Part shown: in pieces, positions 1 through 11,584 of the stretch
How the letters are laid out: the number at the start of each line of letters is the position of its first letter
How positions within the stretch are numbered: position 1 is the stretch's first letter
Source of the DNA: Saxidomus purpurata
Lineage: Eukaryota; Mollusca; Bivalvia; Venerida; Veneridae
DNA: 64,000 nt
Assembly: GCA_022818135.1 (NCBI GenBank)
Contig: JAFMSR010000005.1
Span: 23,699,272 to 23,763,271 of the forward strand
Reading direction: 5' to 3'
Made by a program: the position numbers and the translations under genes
Notes under the pieces: generated by a model
Told to the model about the DNA's origin: nothing
Databases searched by the model: none
What the model saw: the letters and a program-made list of their open reading frames with translations, nothing else

Positions 1-844
1 TAAGATTCTAAACTAGATATGACTGGAATTTTATTGAAGTTTGTACTATCACAACATTAGGACGCTAATTACTTATCAAACGTTGAAAATCAAATTGGTG
101 CATAATTTCGAAATATGCATAAGTCAATAGATATAAAAGGAGAGCTTTACCTGCTTGGGACAATGTATATGCATAAAAAAACCACATTTTAAACAATCGA
201 TGCTATTCCATAGACTATATACAAAGAGGACAGCATGAAACGAATTGATGCACGACATCAAAGGCGCCGCAAAATATCATTTTTGTTTACTTATTTTGGT
301 ATCAGGTAATGTATTTGAATAAAGGCATTTAGATTACCAATCCTTATTGACCTTATACCTACGTCGTATTGTGCGTAAGATAGATGCAACGGTTAAATCA
401 CTTATCCGGTAAAGATTAGAAAATTCCTCGCATAAATAAACATATCATATACATGCATATACAAATGTACATGTTCTCCAGCTGTTTGCAACACTGTACA
501 CTATTTGTGATAAAAGTGTTTTTGATTGACGTATTAGGTAGTCTTTTTGTAGTCTATGGGTGTATTTGGGAAAATTGTCTGCCCAAAGAAATCACTTTTG
601 AAATTAATACGATTTATTTTTTTATTTAAGTAATTTCACACTTTTCAAAACAAATGTTATTTTCGGTATAGGTAACAATGTTACGTAACTTCGTGGCACC
701 TGTTACAATTCTTGATGTTTCGATTTGAGTTGACTTAAAATTTCGCTTCTCTTCTGAGATACTTTTCGAAGACTGATTCACTATATTACAGCAGATACCC
801 AATACAGTACACGTCAAGATCAAAAGAAACAGTATGACCGTTTT
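1..844. other. AT-rich intergenic, nothing recognised
   Basis: No coding region, RNA gene or repeat structure was recognised here. The sequence is AT-rich with stops in all frames. The minus-strand reading frame that enters from 1003 is derived from the SINE at 845-1120. Confidence 0.5.
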
Positions 845-1120
845 TATAAAGGTAAAGGTAAAGTGTATGTTTATTATAGTGACACCCCTAGTTAAAGGGC
901 CAGCCATATCTGACTTGCGAGACATCTCCTTTCTGAACACATTTACCTCCCGAATCTTATCCTTTAATGCTAGACACCAGGCAGGTAGGCATACGGTAAC
1001 CATAATTTAACTAGCTGGCGGCTCATCAACCGGTCATATCATAATGGAAGCCTGCTGGGATTCGAACTTTCGACCTTCCGCTCCCAAGGTGGATGCCTAA
1101 ACCACTAGACCAAGGGAGAC
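845..1120 (-). mobile_element. tRNA-derived SINE with TTTACC-type tail
   Basis: On the minus strand a tRNA-like head (about 1050-1120) opens with CTTGGTCTAGTGGTTTAGGC, which resembles a Pol III A box. It is followed by the B-box-like AGTTCGAATCCC. An unrelated body comes next, and the copy ends in short TTTACC repeats at about 845-865. Head, body and simple-repeat tail are the layout of a tRNA-derived SINE. The acceptor stem does not close, so this is not a functional tRNA. The 125-residue minus-strand reading frame across it is a by-product of the SINE. Confidence 0.7.
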
Positions 1121-2259
1121 GGTGTATAATTGGTATAAACTGAGAGCTTAAAAGACTTCGTTCATCTTCAATTTTCCTTAAAGAATCTGATTCATTGTAA
1201 GCATCGTCCTTTCCGTTTCACAAATTTCAGTGTGTCCAGGAATGATGAAAAATGTTTCTAATGGAATAGGTTCTGGCCCAGCCCAGAAAACGTTAGGAAG
1301 TTTTATTCCATGCAGACAGTTCAATGGTTTAATTCTTTACCGAAAAATGTTCAAGGCTATGCTGGAATTTGATACCTTTGATATTGTTTGTGTTTGGTTT
1401 GGTTTCCGTTTTTCAAACATTTGAAAACATAAATCTAACATATCTCCTTAATAAAATGTATGAAGTACTGTATTCAAGTTGTCCTATCTGCACCCGATTT
1501 ATACACAAGTCCAGTGACAGGGTGTCCTTTTGTTTGGCGTCTCTGGACCCATCATACTCCCAAGTCCTTTCTGGAACATGAGATATGCCGCACATTTTAT
1601 CGACTCATACAAGACAGACTCATTGATTGAACAACTTTCATAACGCAATATACGTTGTGAAATATATGTCGTGTGCAATCATCTTAAATATCTAGATGTA
1701 TTTTAACATCCTATGCTGACACCTGCTATGAGTTAATATGTGCTATGTGTATGAACTTTTTATAATAGGACGAGAATAACTTCGTTGTTCAACTAAAAAG
1801 CTTAATTTGAAAAAAAATATAAGGAAATTTTCCATATTTAGTAAGAAAACCCACACTAAGGTAGGAACTATAAACCACATTCAAGAGTACCAAGTTTAAA
1901 CATAGTCCTGAATATCTTCAAACAAAGGCTGGAATTCATGACAATTTGTTCAACAGATTTTAGCATTGCATTAAATAGCTAAGCTTGTACTATTCCAGTA
2001 GAAACGGTATGATAGTTTGGGCAGTTATACAGATGAACGACGACCACAATGAATCCGATTCACACAGGAAAAATGAAGAAAGTTTGTGGTACAAGACAAT
2101 AACTTTATGGAATGCATGTTGCCGGAAGGGTAATAAATGCTACAACAATTCTTCTTTTTTTAAAAGATTGTTTCAAAATATTATTTAATACAGCAAAAAA
2201 ATAGAACAACACTAATCTATAGCGAACATAACAACATCTTTTTTGAAATAGTAAAATTA
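1121..2259. other. intergenic, nothing recognised
   Basis: Only short chance reading frames of 60-73 codons are present. None has a recognisable domain, splice context or codon bias. Confidence 0.45.
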
Positions 2260-2805
2260 CATTAATAAACAAGAGCTGTCCCTTGTAAGTGACGAATTCC
2301 CCCGAAAGAGGTGTCTCGCAGTCTGTGCCCTCCCCATGTGCTCAACAATTGTGACATGTAATTTTAAAATTCTCCCATGCATGAGAGAGTAACCATGCAT
2401 ATAGTTTTCCATTACCTTTAAACTCAAAGCGTAACCTTGACCTTTGAGGTAGGAACGTGGGTCTTGCACGCGACACATCTTCTTGATGTGCTGATCATGT
2501 GTGCCAAGTTATTTTATATTCAATCAATACATGAAAATGTTACAGTCCGGACACGAATGTGTGCATATAAACAGAATTCTATTACTTTCAAACTCTTAGC
2601 ATGACCTTGACCTTTGAGGTAGGGACACGGGTTTTGCACGCGACATATCGTGCTGAACGTTTGTGCCAAGTTTTTTAAAAATTCATCGATATATGACAAA
2701 GTTACAGCCCGGACACGAAAAAATGCAAGGACGGACGCACAGACGGACGGACGCACGGCCAGTGCGTTTTTAATATGTCACCCTTTGGGGGCATAATTGA
2801 CTTCA
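2260..2805. repeat. dispersed repeat with two ~170-bp units
   Basis: Two tandem units share CCTTGACCTTTGAGGTAG (at 2435 and 2605, spacing 170). Each continues through a 'gcacgcgaca' segment, a 'gtgccaagtt' segment and 'gttacag.ccggacacgaa'. The block ends in GGACGGACGCAC-type repeats at about 2730-2760. This sequence style is common as an interspersed repeat in bivalve genomes. The minus-strand reading frames at 2257-2756 simply translate the two units. The CCTTGACCTTTGA core is a nuclear-receptor half-site pair (TCAAGGTCA type). Confidence 0.6.
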
Positions 2806-3982
2806 AAACTGATCTTTCTGGTCGACTATTTACCCAAAGACACCCATATACTACCCCAAGATATCCGTATATGCTAGAATATTGTTATAAATGTGCAGTT
2901 ATTAGTATTAAGATCAGAAACATTTTATTGAAAAAAAAATTCAACAATTTTGCAAAGAGCATACATATGATATATATCTTTATCCACGGAAGATATCTAT
3001 GGCGGATAATTAAACCGTTACATCTAGGTTTTTCATGTGTTTTTCATAAACATCACAATTTTGCATAGGTATAAGGACGGTGAAGGGTGATTTAAATGCT
3101 TTATTCAAATACATTACCTGATAACAAAAAAAAATAAAAACAAATAAATTAATTTTTCCCGGTGCCTAAATTGTTCCCTCGCTTAAATTCCTAATCACAT
3201 TCGTTTCCCTTTTTTCACCAGATACTATGTCACCAATAGACAAAGCTCCCCTTTCATATCCATAAACTTGTACATATTTCATAATTATGCACTAATTTCA
3301 TTTTCAGCGTCCGATAAGTAACTAACATCATACTTTGTGACAGTAAAACTTATAATTAGCTTCCAGTTAATACCTAGCTTAGAATCTCAACAATATCTCA
3401 CTCAATTTATTTATACGAAGGGGTTCAAAAGCTTCCGATACAGACTTCGTAACTCTTTACTTTAAACATGTATTTCTTGCAATTTTGTCAAAATGAAGGT
3501 TTGGCATCCTACATCAATATATATATCCGAAAAATGAAATCATCACATATTTACTTTATCAATCAATCTTAACAAAGGAAATGACTTGTGGGAGCAACAC
3601 AACGATTTTGTATATTGTTGCTTCTTTGTGTTGTTACATTTGATAAAAGAATCTCGCCAAAAATATCCTGACTAGTAGCTTACCGAAACACCTACTAATT
3701 GCAATTACGTTAATGACATAATTTATGACGTTATTAAACGTTGGACGCTTTAGACCCCAAACGACATATAAGTTATATTTTAGATTTTTACTTGACATGG
3801 TCAAATTGCTTTTAAAAATAGATTTGCTTGTATCTTCAGACAAACTGTAATAAACATGAAGAAAAGAAAGATGGTTGACTCTTATAAAAATCAAGAAAAG
3901 AAATATGCTGTAATTTGATGCGGTGTTGGAGACTTTCACACAATAACCAATTATCTATACTGATCATGTACATACTAAATAG
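2806..3982. other. AT-rich intergenic, nothing recognised
   Basis: No domain, RNA fold or repeat was recognised. A 101-codon minus-strand frame at 3634-3939 has no recognisable motif and no splice signals, and is treated as chance. Confidence 0.4.
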
Positions 3983-4194
3983 TATTTTGTGATTTAGTTT
4001 ATAGTTTATAGTTTATACTAATTTAGTTTAGCTCGATTGTGAAGAAAGCCTTGAGCTTATCGAGTCACTCTCGAGTCCGCTTCCTGGAAAAACCAGTACT
4101 GGTGTCATATGAGGAGGTACGGTCGTGACCTTGGTGGGGCTCGAACCCGCAACCTCCAGGATGAGCGGCAGACACATATTTTGTGATTTAGTTT
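3983..4194 (-). mobile_element. tRNA-derived SINE with exact 18-bp target-site duplication
   Basis: The SINE body spans 4001-4176 on the minus strand. It is flanked by the identical 18-mer tattttgtgatttagttt at 3983-4000 and 4177-4194, the signature of target-primed insertion. The B-box-like GGTTCGAGCCCC is present, but the first ~30 bases of the tRNA-like head, including the A box, are missing. That marks 5' truncation during reverse transcription. The body matches the fuller copy at 13733-13917. The exact duplication suggests a fairly young insertion. Confidence 0.85.
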
Positions 4195-4595
4195 CCACAT
4201 AAGCTGTAAGAGACTCTTTGAACTACTTCGAAGTACAGTACAGTTAAACATTTCTGAATAAAAAGAATTTTAATTGTTAAAACTGAATTATTAAAGTTGA
4301 AATCCTACAACTCTATGATCATTTCTTGTTATCAAGTGTTTGATAAACATTCTATTGTAGTTTCAATTGAATCAAATAGTTAATCACTGATATATGAGCT
4401 TAATAAGCATGAATGAAAAAACTTTAACACACATTTCTAAGTTAAAACATTGATAATGTTGCATTACATTAAATCAAGAGCGTCTGATCACTTTGAAGGC
4501 GTATTATAAACTGAAGGTTTAAATAATTCAAACCATGGGTTATTGAGAAATGAGACATATATAAGTTTGAATTTTAAACTTTAAGTAAAATTTCA

Positions 4596-5140
4596 AAGTT
4601 GAACAAGGGCTATGATTTGAATCAAATTTGGTCAATAGTTATCTTACTTGACTTTCTGATACCCCTGTAGAGTTTTATGAAGTTTCAAACTAATCGTAGA
4701 TATGTGCATGGTAGTAGCTTGAAAGTAAAACTTAAATCAAAATGTCTAAGTCCAACAGGGGCCATAATTTGAAAACTTATACCATCTTCCTGCCCTTGAA
4801 GACTATCATTTCTATGGATGCTAAATGAGATATGTGTAAAACAGTTACATGCACACGACACTTAAATATAAGTACAGCCTGTATATAAAACTTTAACCAG
4901 AATGTCTCAGTCCAAAAAGGCCCATAATTTCAATTAAGTTATGTCAAGAGTTATCTAACTTGCTCGTATGTTAAATCTGAACACATAAGTAACGGTGTCA
5001 AATCAATCAGATACGTAGTTACTGATAAATGTCAAAGATAGTAGCTTGCATGTAAAAGTTTTAACCAAATACAAAACTTATGCAACGCAAATGCAAGGGT
5101 ATCCGCAATAACCCTCCTTTTCCTCCGCTCAGTCGAGCTA
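4596..5140. repeat. degenerate dispersed repeat, about three units
   Basis: Diverged units of roughly 200 bp share 'aaaacttWaaYcaRaatgtcta/cagtcc' followed by 'ggccataattt', and also 'gtagcttg.aagtaaaa' blocks. This is a repeat style seen across bivalve genomes. No coding content was recognised. Confidence 0.5.
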
Positions 5141-5304
5141 AAAATGCGACGTCTTGAATGTTAAGAAAGCTTTACTATAATTCTATGTAATTCAAATTCT
5201 ATGTAATGTAGTAGTTTTTTTCATTTGAAAAAAGATAGAAGCGTGAAAGAGTTTCCTAGAAAAACATTTAAAGCTGTAAGGGTAAGAAGTATAGATGCCC
5301 CACT

Positions 5305-5318
5305 GTTGTCATGGCGAC
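5305..5318. promoter_or_regulatory. candidate RFX X-box
   Basis: GTTGTCATGGCGAC fits the RYYNYY-N2-RRNRAC X-box, and is close to the palindromic ideal bound by RFX factors in ciliary-gene promoters. It lies about 80 bp upstream of the weak exon candidate at 5395-5570. The motif is degenerate, so matches by chance are expected in a window this size. Confidence 0.2.
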
Positions 5319-5394
5319 TATAGAACAAAGGTTACTTATAAATTTGAGAACGCCTGGTCATGTATACAGCATTAAATCACTGCACATATAACCT

Positions 5395-5570
5395 TGTTAT
5401 TTAATCTGTTTTCCGTTTTCGTTGTCAAATTAACTTCGACTACCTGCAACATATATGCCATGTTTGTGTCCCGTGACTGCATTGATGTCAAGATGGCCAA
5501 GCTTCTGGTCAATTCACTGGCAGGTAAACCTCACAGAGCCTTGTACATGCTCCCTGTCTCCTCACAACTG
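5395..5570 (+). CDS. possible isolated exon ending in a GTAAGT donor
   Basis: An open frame runs through 5395-5570, including DCIDVKMAKLLVNSLAGK, and stops exactly at CAACTG followed by GTAAGTATAA, a near-consensus splice donor. A second weaker donor (CAGGTAAACC) lies inside at 5523. Amino-acid composition and the donor fit a real exon. No neighbouring exon, domain or acceptor of quality was found, so function is unknown. It could be an orphan exon of a decayed gene or chance. Confidence 0.25.
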
Positions 5571-5820
5571 GTAAGTATAATCATTTGGAATACCTCTGTT
5601 TCAGTCACCGGAAAATATAAATAAAAGAAACCTAAGTTCTGAGATCTCAATGTTTTAATCAAACTTGTGTCTCGCACAAAATTTCACCGAAGCATTCCAA
5701 GTACAAAAATGTAAAACACATATTCTGTTTAAATTACTGATCAAAAGTAACAAGTGTCGATGAACTTGCATGATCACTCATTTTGGATACAAGATCTTTA
5801 TCCAATGATCAACAAAGCTA

Positions 5821-6060
5821 TGACGGCGGTGGCGCAGTCGCCGACAGGTTGACTCTCTGGACTAACAATCCGAAAGTTCTCGCTGTAGTACATGAAATGC
5901 TTTTCAGTATTTAGAGATGAACTGATTATAAACGTTCTAGAGGTAGTCTCGCGGCATCGGTTCTATACACCGGGCACGTTAAAGAAAAGCCAAGGAGTGT
6001 ATTTGTAAAAAGCTAGGGTCTGGTACCAAGATTCTCTGTATCTGCTGGTGTCTCTTTGAC
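5821..6060 (+). mobile_element. tRNA-derived SINE
   Basis: The plus-strand copy starts GGCGGTGGCGCAGTCG, a tRNA-like head. It later carries 'ctatacaccgggcacgttaaagaa', a block very widespread in mollusc SINEs. The head is decayed and no target duplication was found. It has the same general layout as the element at 28179-28380. Confidence 0.6.
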
Positions 6061-6789
6061 TTTTTCTCAACACATTGAATTCCTAAGTAACTTACATGCA
6101 TCATATTTAAGCAGATGTCTTAAATTGTAAAAAACACCCTTAAATTCAGAAAAAAAAAAATATTTTATAGAGCTGATGTCTGAGTCTTACATTAAGTTAT
6201 CTACATGTAATATAAAAGAAGCACAACTTTACCTTTTGGATTACACTTTGGTCTTCATCTCCAGCAGGTAAATCATTGGTCATCTGACATCTTTTTTCCC
6301 AGTATGTCTGCATAAATAATTCAAATATTTACAATTCAGTGTTCACCTATTAACTATGTCAGAAACTTTAAAGGATTACTAATAATAGTTGCAACAGTTA
6401 CGAGAGAGAGAGAATATATCACACTTTTCCCCAGAGAGAAAAATAAGTCTTAATCCTAACGTGATTACCTATTATATTCTCTCTACATTATTGCCCCCGC
6501 AAGGCCTCTCGTTAAATACAAAGATTAAACGCTAAAAACAGTTGAATAATTGTCCCCTAGCTCCATTTCATGTACCTATTTTGTAGGTTTGCGCGTAAAG
6601 GTGTATCCTTTCTCAAAATAAGATCCGGGAATTACTGCTGTATTTGTCGAGGTAAAGGTATAGTCCTTGATAACTTGATAGCGCGTCATAGGATTAGGTT
6701 CAACTTGACAGGTAAATCAGGTATAACGGTTATCTCAGTACTTGTTATCACATAAATAGTTAACAAATCGCGGAAAAATAATAATTGCC
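6061..6789. other. intergenic, nothing recognised
   Basis: No gene, fold or clear repeat was seen. A short GA-rich run lies at about 6401-6413. Confidence 0.4.
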
Positions 6790-6794
6790 TAAAT

Positions 6795-6860
6795 AGCTCG
6801 ATTGGTTAGTGCGTAGACAATTTGTTCGTAGTTTTGACGGTTTAGGTTCGAATCAAAGTG
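6795..6860 (+). mobile_element. tRNA-like SINE head
   Basis: AATAGCTCGATTGGTTAGTG (A-box-like), followed 30 bases later by TAGGTTCGAATC (B-box-like), spaced as in a tRNA. The anticodon arm does not fold well, so this is a tRNA-derived repeat or a dead tRNA. Confidence 0.45.
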
Positions 6861-7064
6861 AATTTAATTTTTCATGAATCTTTTTGTTTTCTTTTCTTCT
6901 TATTTTGGATACTTTATTTTTCATTTATATCATGTCTAATATGTAAACCTTTCGTCAATACAGAACTCGTTTTGCCAGATTTTGTATGTAGATATTTCAT
7001 ACCCTATACAAATGAATTAATTAATTTTAATGCATTGCTCGCTTTCCTATTTAGAACTTTACGA

Positions 7065-7391
7065 GAACAGATGTTAATATTTCCATGAAATGGGTTAACT
7101 CTTGAATATCAAAAGAATTTAAACGGGATTTAGAAAACAAAAGACAAAAAAAAAGCCAAACCCAAACATTCTGGGATTCGAACCAACGACCTTGTCATAA
7201 AAAGATGCAATTTCACTGCAGAACAGATGTTAATATTTCCATGAAATGGGTTAACTCTTGAATATCAAAGAATTTAAACGGGATTTAGAAAACAAAAGAC
7301 AAAAAAAGAAACCCAAACATTCTGGGATTCGAACCAACGACCTTGTCATAAAAAGATGCAATTTCACTGCCGTTACCACTAAGCCAATGAC
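7065..7391. repeat. 156-bp tandem duplication carrying tRNA-like heads
   Basis: The segment from 'gaacagatgttaatatttcc' at 7065 is repeated from 7221, with a spacing of 156 bp and near-identity. Each copy ends in a minus-strand tRNA-like sequence with GGTTCGAATCCCAGA as its B box. Only the second copy (about 7318-7391) retains the A-box side, GTCATTGGCTTAGTGGTAAC. This is a recent tandem duplication of part of a SINE, or of an old tRNA gene, with its flank. Confidence 0.7.
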
Positions 7392-8004
7392 TAGTTTTAT
7401 ATTAACTGTGTGGAAAACAAATACTTATTGCATTGACAAAAAGCTGTCTTACCTGTTTTGGTGTTTTCATTATACCAGCAAATGTAAACATCATGTGACG
7501 CAACTTTCAAGTTATCATAAAAGGACTATATGAATGAAAAGATCCCGTTATGTCCATATCTGAACAAAAGGTCATCCGTGATCACATGGTTATATTTTTT
7601 AACGCATCTTTCGATAAAATAACTATTTTTAGCGTTGAATATTCAAATACTTAGTGCTAGCAGTCTTCTGCTTCGAGTTGCGTAAGATAGAAAGGTGGTC
7701 CATTGCAAATATATGTTCAGTTTTGAGCGGTAGCCATTACAGTAAAAACAAAAAGAAGACCATCTAAAGGTTGTAGCAAATTCACACCTTACTGTAATAT
7801 GTTCGTGTAAAATGATTGTACATATATAAATGTGTAAAATACTTATAAATTGGTTAGATTCTTGTACACTGCACTTCCTTTGTATGTAATGTAAAGTTTA
7901 AATAAATTCCCTTGAAAACTTTCATAGTTATGTTCCGGACAAAAAGATGACGGTCTGTCTTTGCAATGAAATCAGTTGTCATAGAGTGAAGCAAAATGTA
8001 CAGC
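7392..8004. other. intergenic, nothing recognised
   Basis: No supportable gene or repeat; AT-rich with frequent stops. Confidence 0.4.
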
Positions 8005-8079
8005 TTGATAGGGACTCGGACCCAGGATCATTAGCATACAGGGCAAATGCTCTAGCGACTGAGCTAACTGGCCATCTGC
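8005..8079 (-). mobile_element. tRNA-like SINE head
   Basis: The minus strand reads GGCCAGTTAGCTCAGTCGCT (good A box), then 'ctgtatg' in the anticodon-loop position, then GGGTCCGAGTCCC (B box). The acceptor stem is imperfect and the B box carries CCG for TCG, so it is more likely a SINE head than a working tRNA. Confidence 0.5.
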
Positions 8080-8326
8080 ACACAGTCCGCCATTTGTCAT
8101 AATTTAATCCGAGTGACATTCTTCCCCACTATGTTGAAATTTGTCCTCGAATTTCAGTGAGCAATTAAAAATAATAATGCGAACAAACCTTGTAATGCTG
8201 TCACAGCCTACTGTCTCTTTGGGCTCCATTTGTTACAGAGGCGCCAAACGTCACTCTGAGGTGGGGAGACTGGTTATCTCAGTTGTATAATTTTTGTGTT
8301 TTTCTGTTGGTTAAATATTCAGCCAG

Positions 8327-8700
8327 TTGCACCTGTAACCAAAACAATTCCTTAATTTACAATAAATTTATATTATTCTACATTAGTACAGTGTACATGT
8401 ACTAGAAAGGTTGGTTAAACTATGCATATTATAAAAAAAATATACCATAAACTCATAAATATTATTATTTTTAACAATTATAAATAGATATGGCCGACAA
8501 AGAATATGTACCTTGAACTACTGAACAGCTGGAAATAATCATTTACTCAAAAGTGTAAAATACTAATAAATTGGTTAAATGCATTATATGCAATACAAAA
8601 TATGGAAAATGCATTACCTGTAACCAAACTAATTCCTTTATTAACAATCTTTGATATTCTTTTCTATATTACTAGATGGAAAGGTTGTAAAAACATGAAG
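8327..8700. repeat. diverged direct repeat, ~290-bp spacing
   Basis: 'cctgtaaccaaaacaattcc' at about 8331 recurs as 'cctgtaaccaaactaattcc' at about 8618. The downstream sequence (interrupted ataaaggttgg/aaaggttg blocks) also recurs in the same order. It is an old tandem duplication with no coding content. Confidence 0.5.
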
Positions 8701-8984
8701 ACTTTTCAAATATATTGCATCAACTAATACGTTGATATGATTGGCCGAAATAATTGAATAGCGATACAAATAAGATAATTTGCATAATAAAGGAATAACG
8801 AGAAACAGGTGAAAACCCTAGGACAGGTAAAGTTGATAGTCACGCTAGTTATTCAATTTAGAATGTAACGGCTTACGACTGTAGTAAAGGTAATGACAGG
8901 AAAGGCTATGCCAAATGTATGCGTATACCGATGTATATTTCAAGATGCTAGGCCCACGCGATCTTGAGTTATTGTCAGTAAACC

Positions 8985-9250
8985 GTTTTAAAATCCGGGT
9001 CACTTTGACTTTGACCTACTAATCTTAAAATCAAAAGTGATCATTTGCTGGTGATGACAAATCTGCTGACTAACTTTGAGGATTGTAGGCCAAACCTTTC
9101 TTAAGTTATCGTCCGGAAACCGTTCTCTACCAACCGACCAATTCCGGATCACTGTGACCTTTGACCTACTGATCTCAAACTCAGTAGGGGTCATTCACTG
9201 ATTATGAACAACCAGTACAGCAAGTTTTAGGATTGTAGGCTGAAACGTCC
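8985..9250. repeat. dispersed repeat, two units with TGACCT motifs
   Basis: Two units of about 160 bp share 'ttgacctactRatct.aaa' and 'aggattgtaggc' blocks. The second unit contains TGACCTTTGACCT at 9155-9167, a perfect DR1 nuclear-receptor element. This is a typical bivalve dispersed repeat. The 64-codon minus frame at 9000-9194 is repeat-derived. Confidence 0.55.
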
Positions 9251-9345
9251 TTTATAGATATGTCTAACTCTTCCCTCAGTCTTGCTTTAAAATGTACAAC
9301 ATTACTTTTCCTAACGTATGATTCATCATGGTTTCGATCCAGTCA

Positions 9346-9762
9346 AGATACCACCTCGCCACGCATTATGATACCTCACCACGCATACTGATACCTCGCC
9401 ACGCATTAAGATACCTCGCCACGTATTTAGATACCTCGCCACGCATTAACATACCTCGCCACGCATTATGATACCTCGCTACGCATTATGATACTTCGCC
9501 ACGCATTAAGATAGTACCTCTCCACGCATGCAGATACCTCGCCACGCATTAAGATACCTCGCCACGCATGCAGATACCTCGCCACGCATTAAGATACCTC
9601 GCCACAAATTAAGATACCCACGCATTAAGATACCTCGCCACGCATTTAGTTACCTCGACACATTAACATACCTCGCCACGCATTAAGATTCCTTGCCACG
9701 CATTAAGATACCTCGCAACGCATTAAGATACCTCGCAACGCATTATGATACTACGCAGCGCA
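9346..9762. repeat. ~20-bp minisatellite, about 20 units
   Basis: Head-to-tail units of the form AAGATACCTCGCCACGCATT run across about 417 bp. Unit variants (ATTATG, ATGCAG, CGCAACG) are scattered through the array, and a few units have lost or gained several bases. The array starts and ends abruptly in unique sequence. There are no spacers, so it is not a CRISPR array. Confidence 0.9.
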
Positions 9763-10805
9763 TTTTACCGTAGCAGACACAACAAATGCAAAGTGGTCGT
9801 AAATAATGGTAAAATACATAAAATGATCGTACAAATAAATGCATAACACTGCTCGCATCTTATCATTTGATACTGAAAAATATTTCTGTATGCAGTATGT
9901 ATTGAACATACTGACCATGCAAGATCAGATCGAAGCGACAGTCAGCATATATCACCCTTGTTGAGCTCTAACTGAGTGGAAAATAAAAAGTTAACAAATT
10001 TGTATGTTATACCAATCGCGTTGGACCTCTTTTCATTATTTTCTAAATAGTATTGAATCCACTAATGTGAATCAAAGAACCGTCGACTTTAAGAACCCAA
10101 CACATCATGCAACAGCCATGCTATCAGCTCTTTTGTATATTTGATTTTACGTTAATTTTCGAAACGAACAGATTTAACAATAAGTATCTCAGCCGCTCTC
10201 TCCGAAAGAATGTTGAATTTTCTTGCTCAATCTTTTTAATTTTTTAAACCTTTGAAACCTCTTAATCGGTGTAGCCCCGTTTAAAATCAACATAACATAT
10301 TTTCAAGTAAGGTATATTTGCTCTGAGAAATAGTTCATATTTACTTCATTTAAAGTAATCTTAATAAATTTGGCTTGCAGAAATAGACCGAAAGGCAAAG
10401 TTGTATACATGTACTTCATAATACAGGAAGTAAATTGTAGCACAAACTTGTAGGGGAAACAACTCTGTTGACTATGTTCTTTATATGTTATATAAGTTAA
10501 GTTTTCTTTGACAGATACCTTCTCATAAATATATTTTATTTAAAATAAAAAAATACTGACTATGTAAAGTTACAGGTCTAGTAAGAGCTATCATCAGTCT
10601 AATGTTTCTCTTCTCTAATGAGTAAATAACGCAGCTTGAAAACCCCCCAGACCCGCTTACACACTCAGACATCATTATCAAGTAATATCATATAGTCGTT
10701 CGATATTTTATCAACTATGCATGGTAAAATGCGCTGCGAGTGTCCTTATCGGATTGACACCTAGATCATGTACTAAACGTTTACACTTCTACAATTGTAA
10801 TCTTT
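9763..10805. other. intergenic, nothing recognised
   Basis: No gene, RNA or repeat recognised. Confidence 0.4.
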
Positions 10806-10848
10806 TAATAATAATAATAATAATAATAATATAATAATAATAATGATA
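10806..10848. repeat. (ATA)n microsatellite
   Basis: About 13 ATA/AAT units, with one 2-base phase slip in the middle and one TGA interruption near the end. Confidence 0.85.
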
Positions 10849-11584
10849 AATTCTTTATTTTGAAAAGGTAACATATTATGACATTTATACAGACAATTCC
10901 ATATTGCATCATATTTTCAATATGGCCTTCTATATTAGTATGTAAATCATTTTCAAAATTACTATAATGCCAGCATATGTTTACGATTTATGACATACTT
11001 AATATAATATATTTTATCACCTAAACAGGCATGAGGAAAGCATATGGTAATATCAAAGCGGATATAGCAAATTTATACACCTTGCAATAGCTGCCAAAAC
11101 AAGTAATAACGGATATGAAATAATTGTGTCAGAAGGTGTTGACATCGTTGTATGATAAAATCAAATTATGAGTAAATAAACGTATATCATTCACGACCAC
11201 AATCTTAGCAGCAAATTGAGAATACAGGAAAACAACTGATCAGTCCAAACGTTAAAAGTTAATGTTCGCTTTCCCGAAGTTTCGAAAAATGTTTTTTCCA
11301 AAACTAAGTATGAAATTCCAAAAGTACAATGTATATTATTTTTTTAATAATTCATATAATTATCTAAATTGTAATTGTGGCGCAACTTAGTAGTGGGATT
11401 TGCTCCCCACCGGTGCCCAAGCAGTGGTAGTGTCCTTAGGAAAGGCACACACAATTCCACCCTCTGACATTGATACCATCTGGAGTGAATCTCGAGAGCG
11501 ATTAGTATAAGTTGTAAGTATTTGTGCAATCGCGATTAAATATATATCTTAGTATAAACGAATAAAATGTAACCTCTTTAAAGA
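10849..11584. other. intergenic, downstream of the coiled-coil gene
   Basis: No supportable exon. A 61-codon minus frame at 11344-11529 has no recognisable feature. Confidence 0.35.

Noticed and set aside
626..1003. 125-residue minus-strand frame with a hydrophobic segment
   Set aside because: Its first part is SINE sequence and the rest shows no domain or splice signals.
9346..9762. Regular array considered as a CRISPR
   Set aside because: Units are directly joined without spacers, and the host is eukaryotic; it is a minisatellite.
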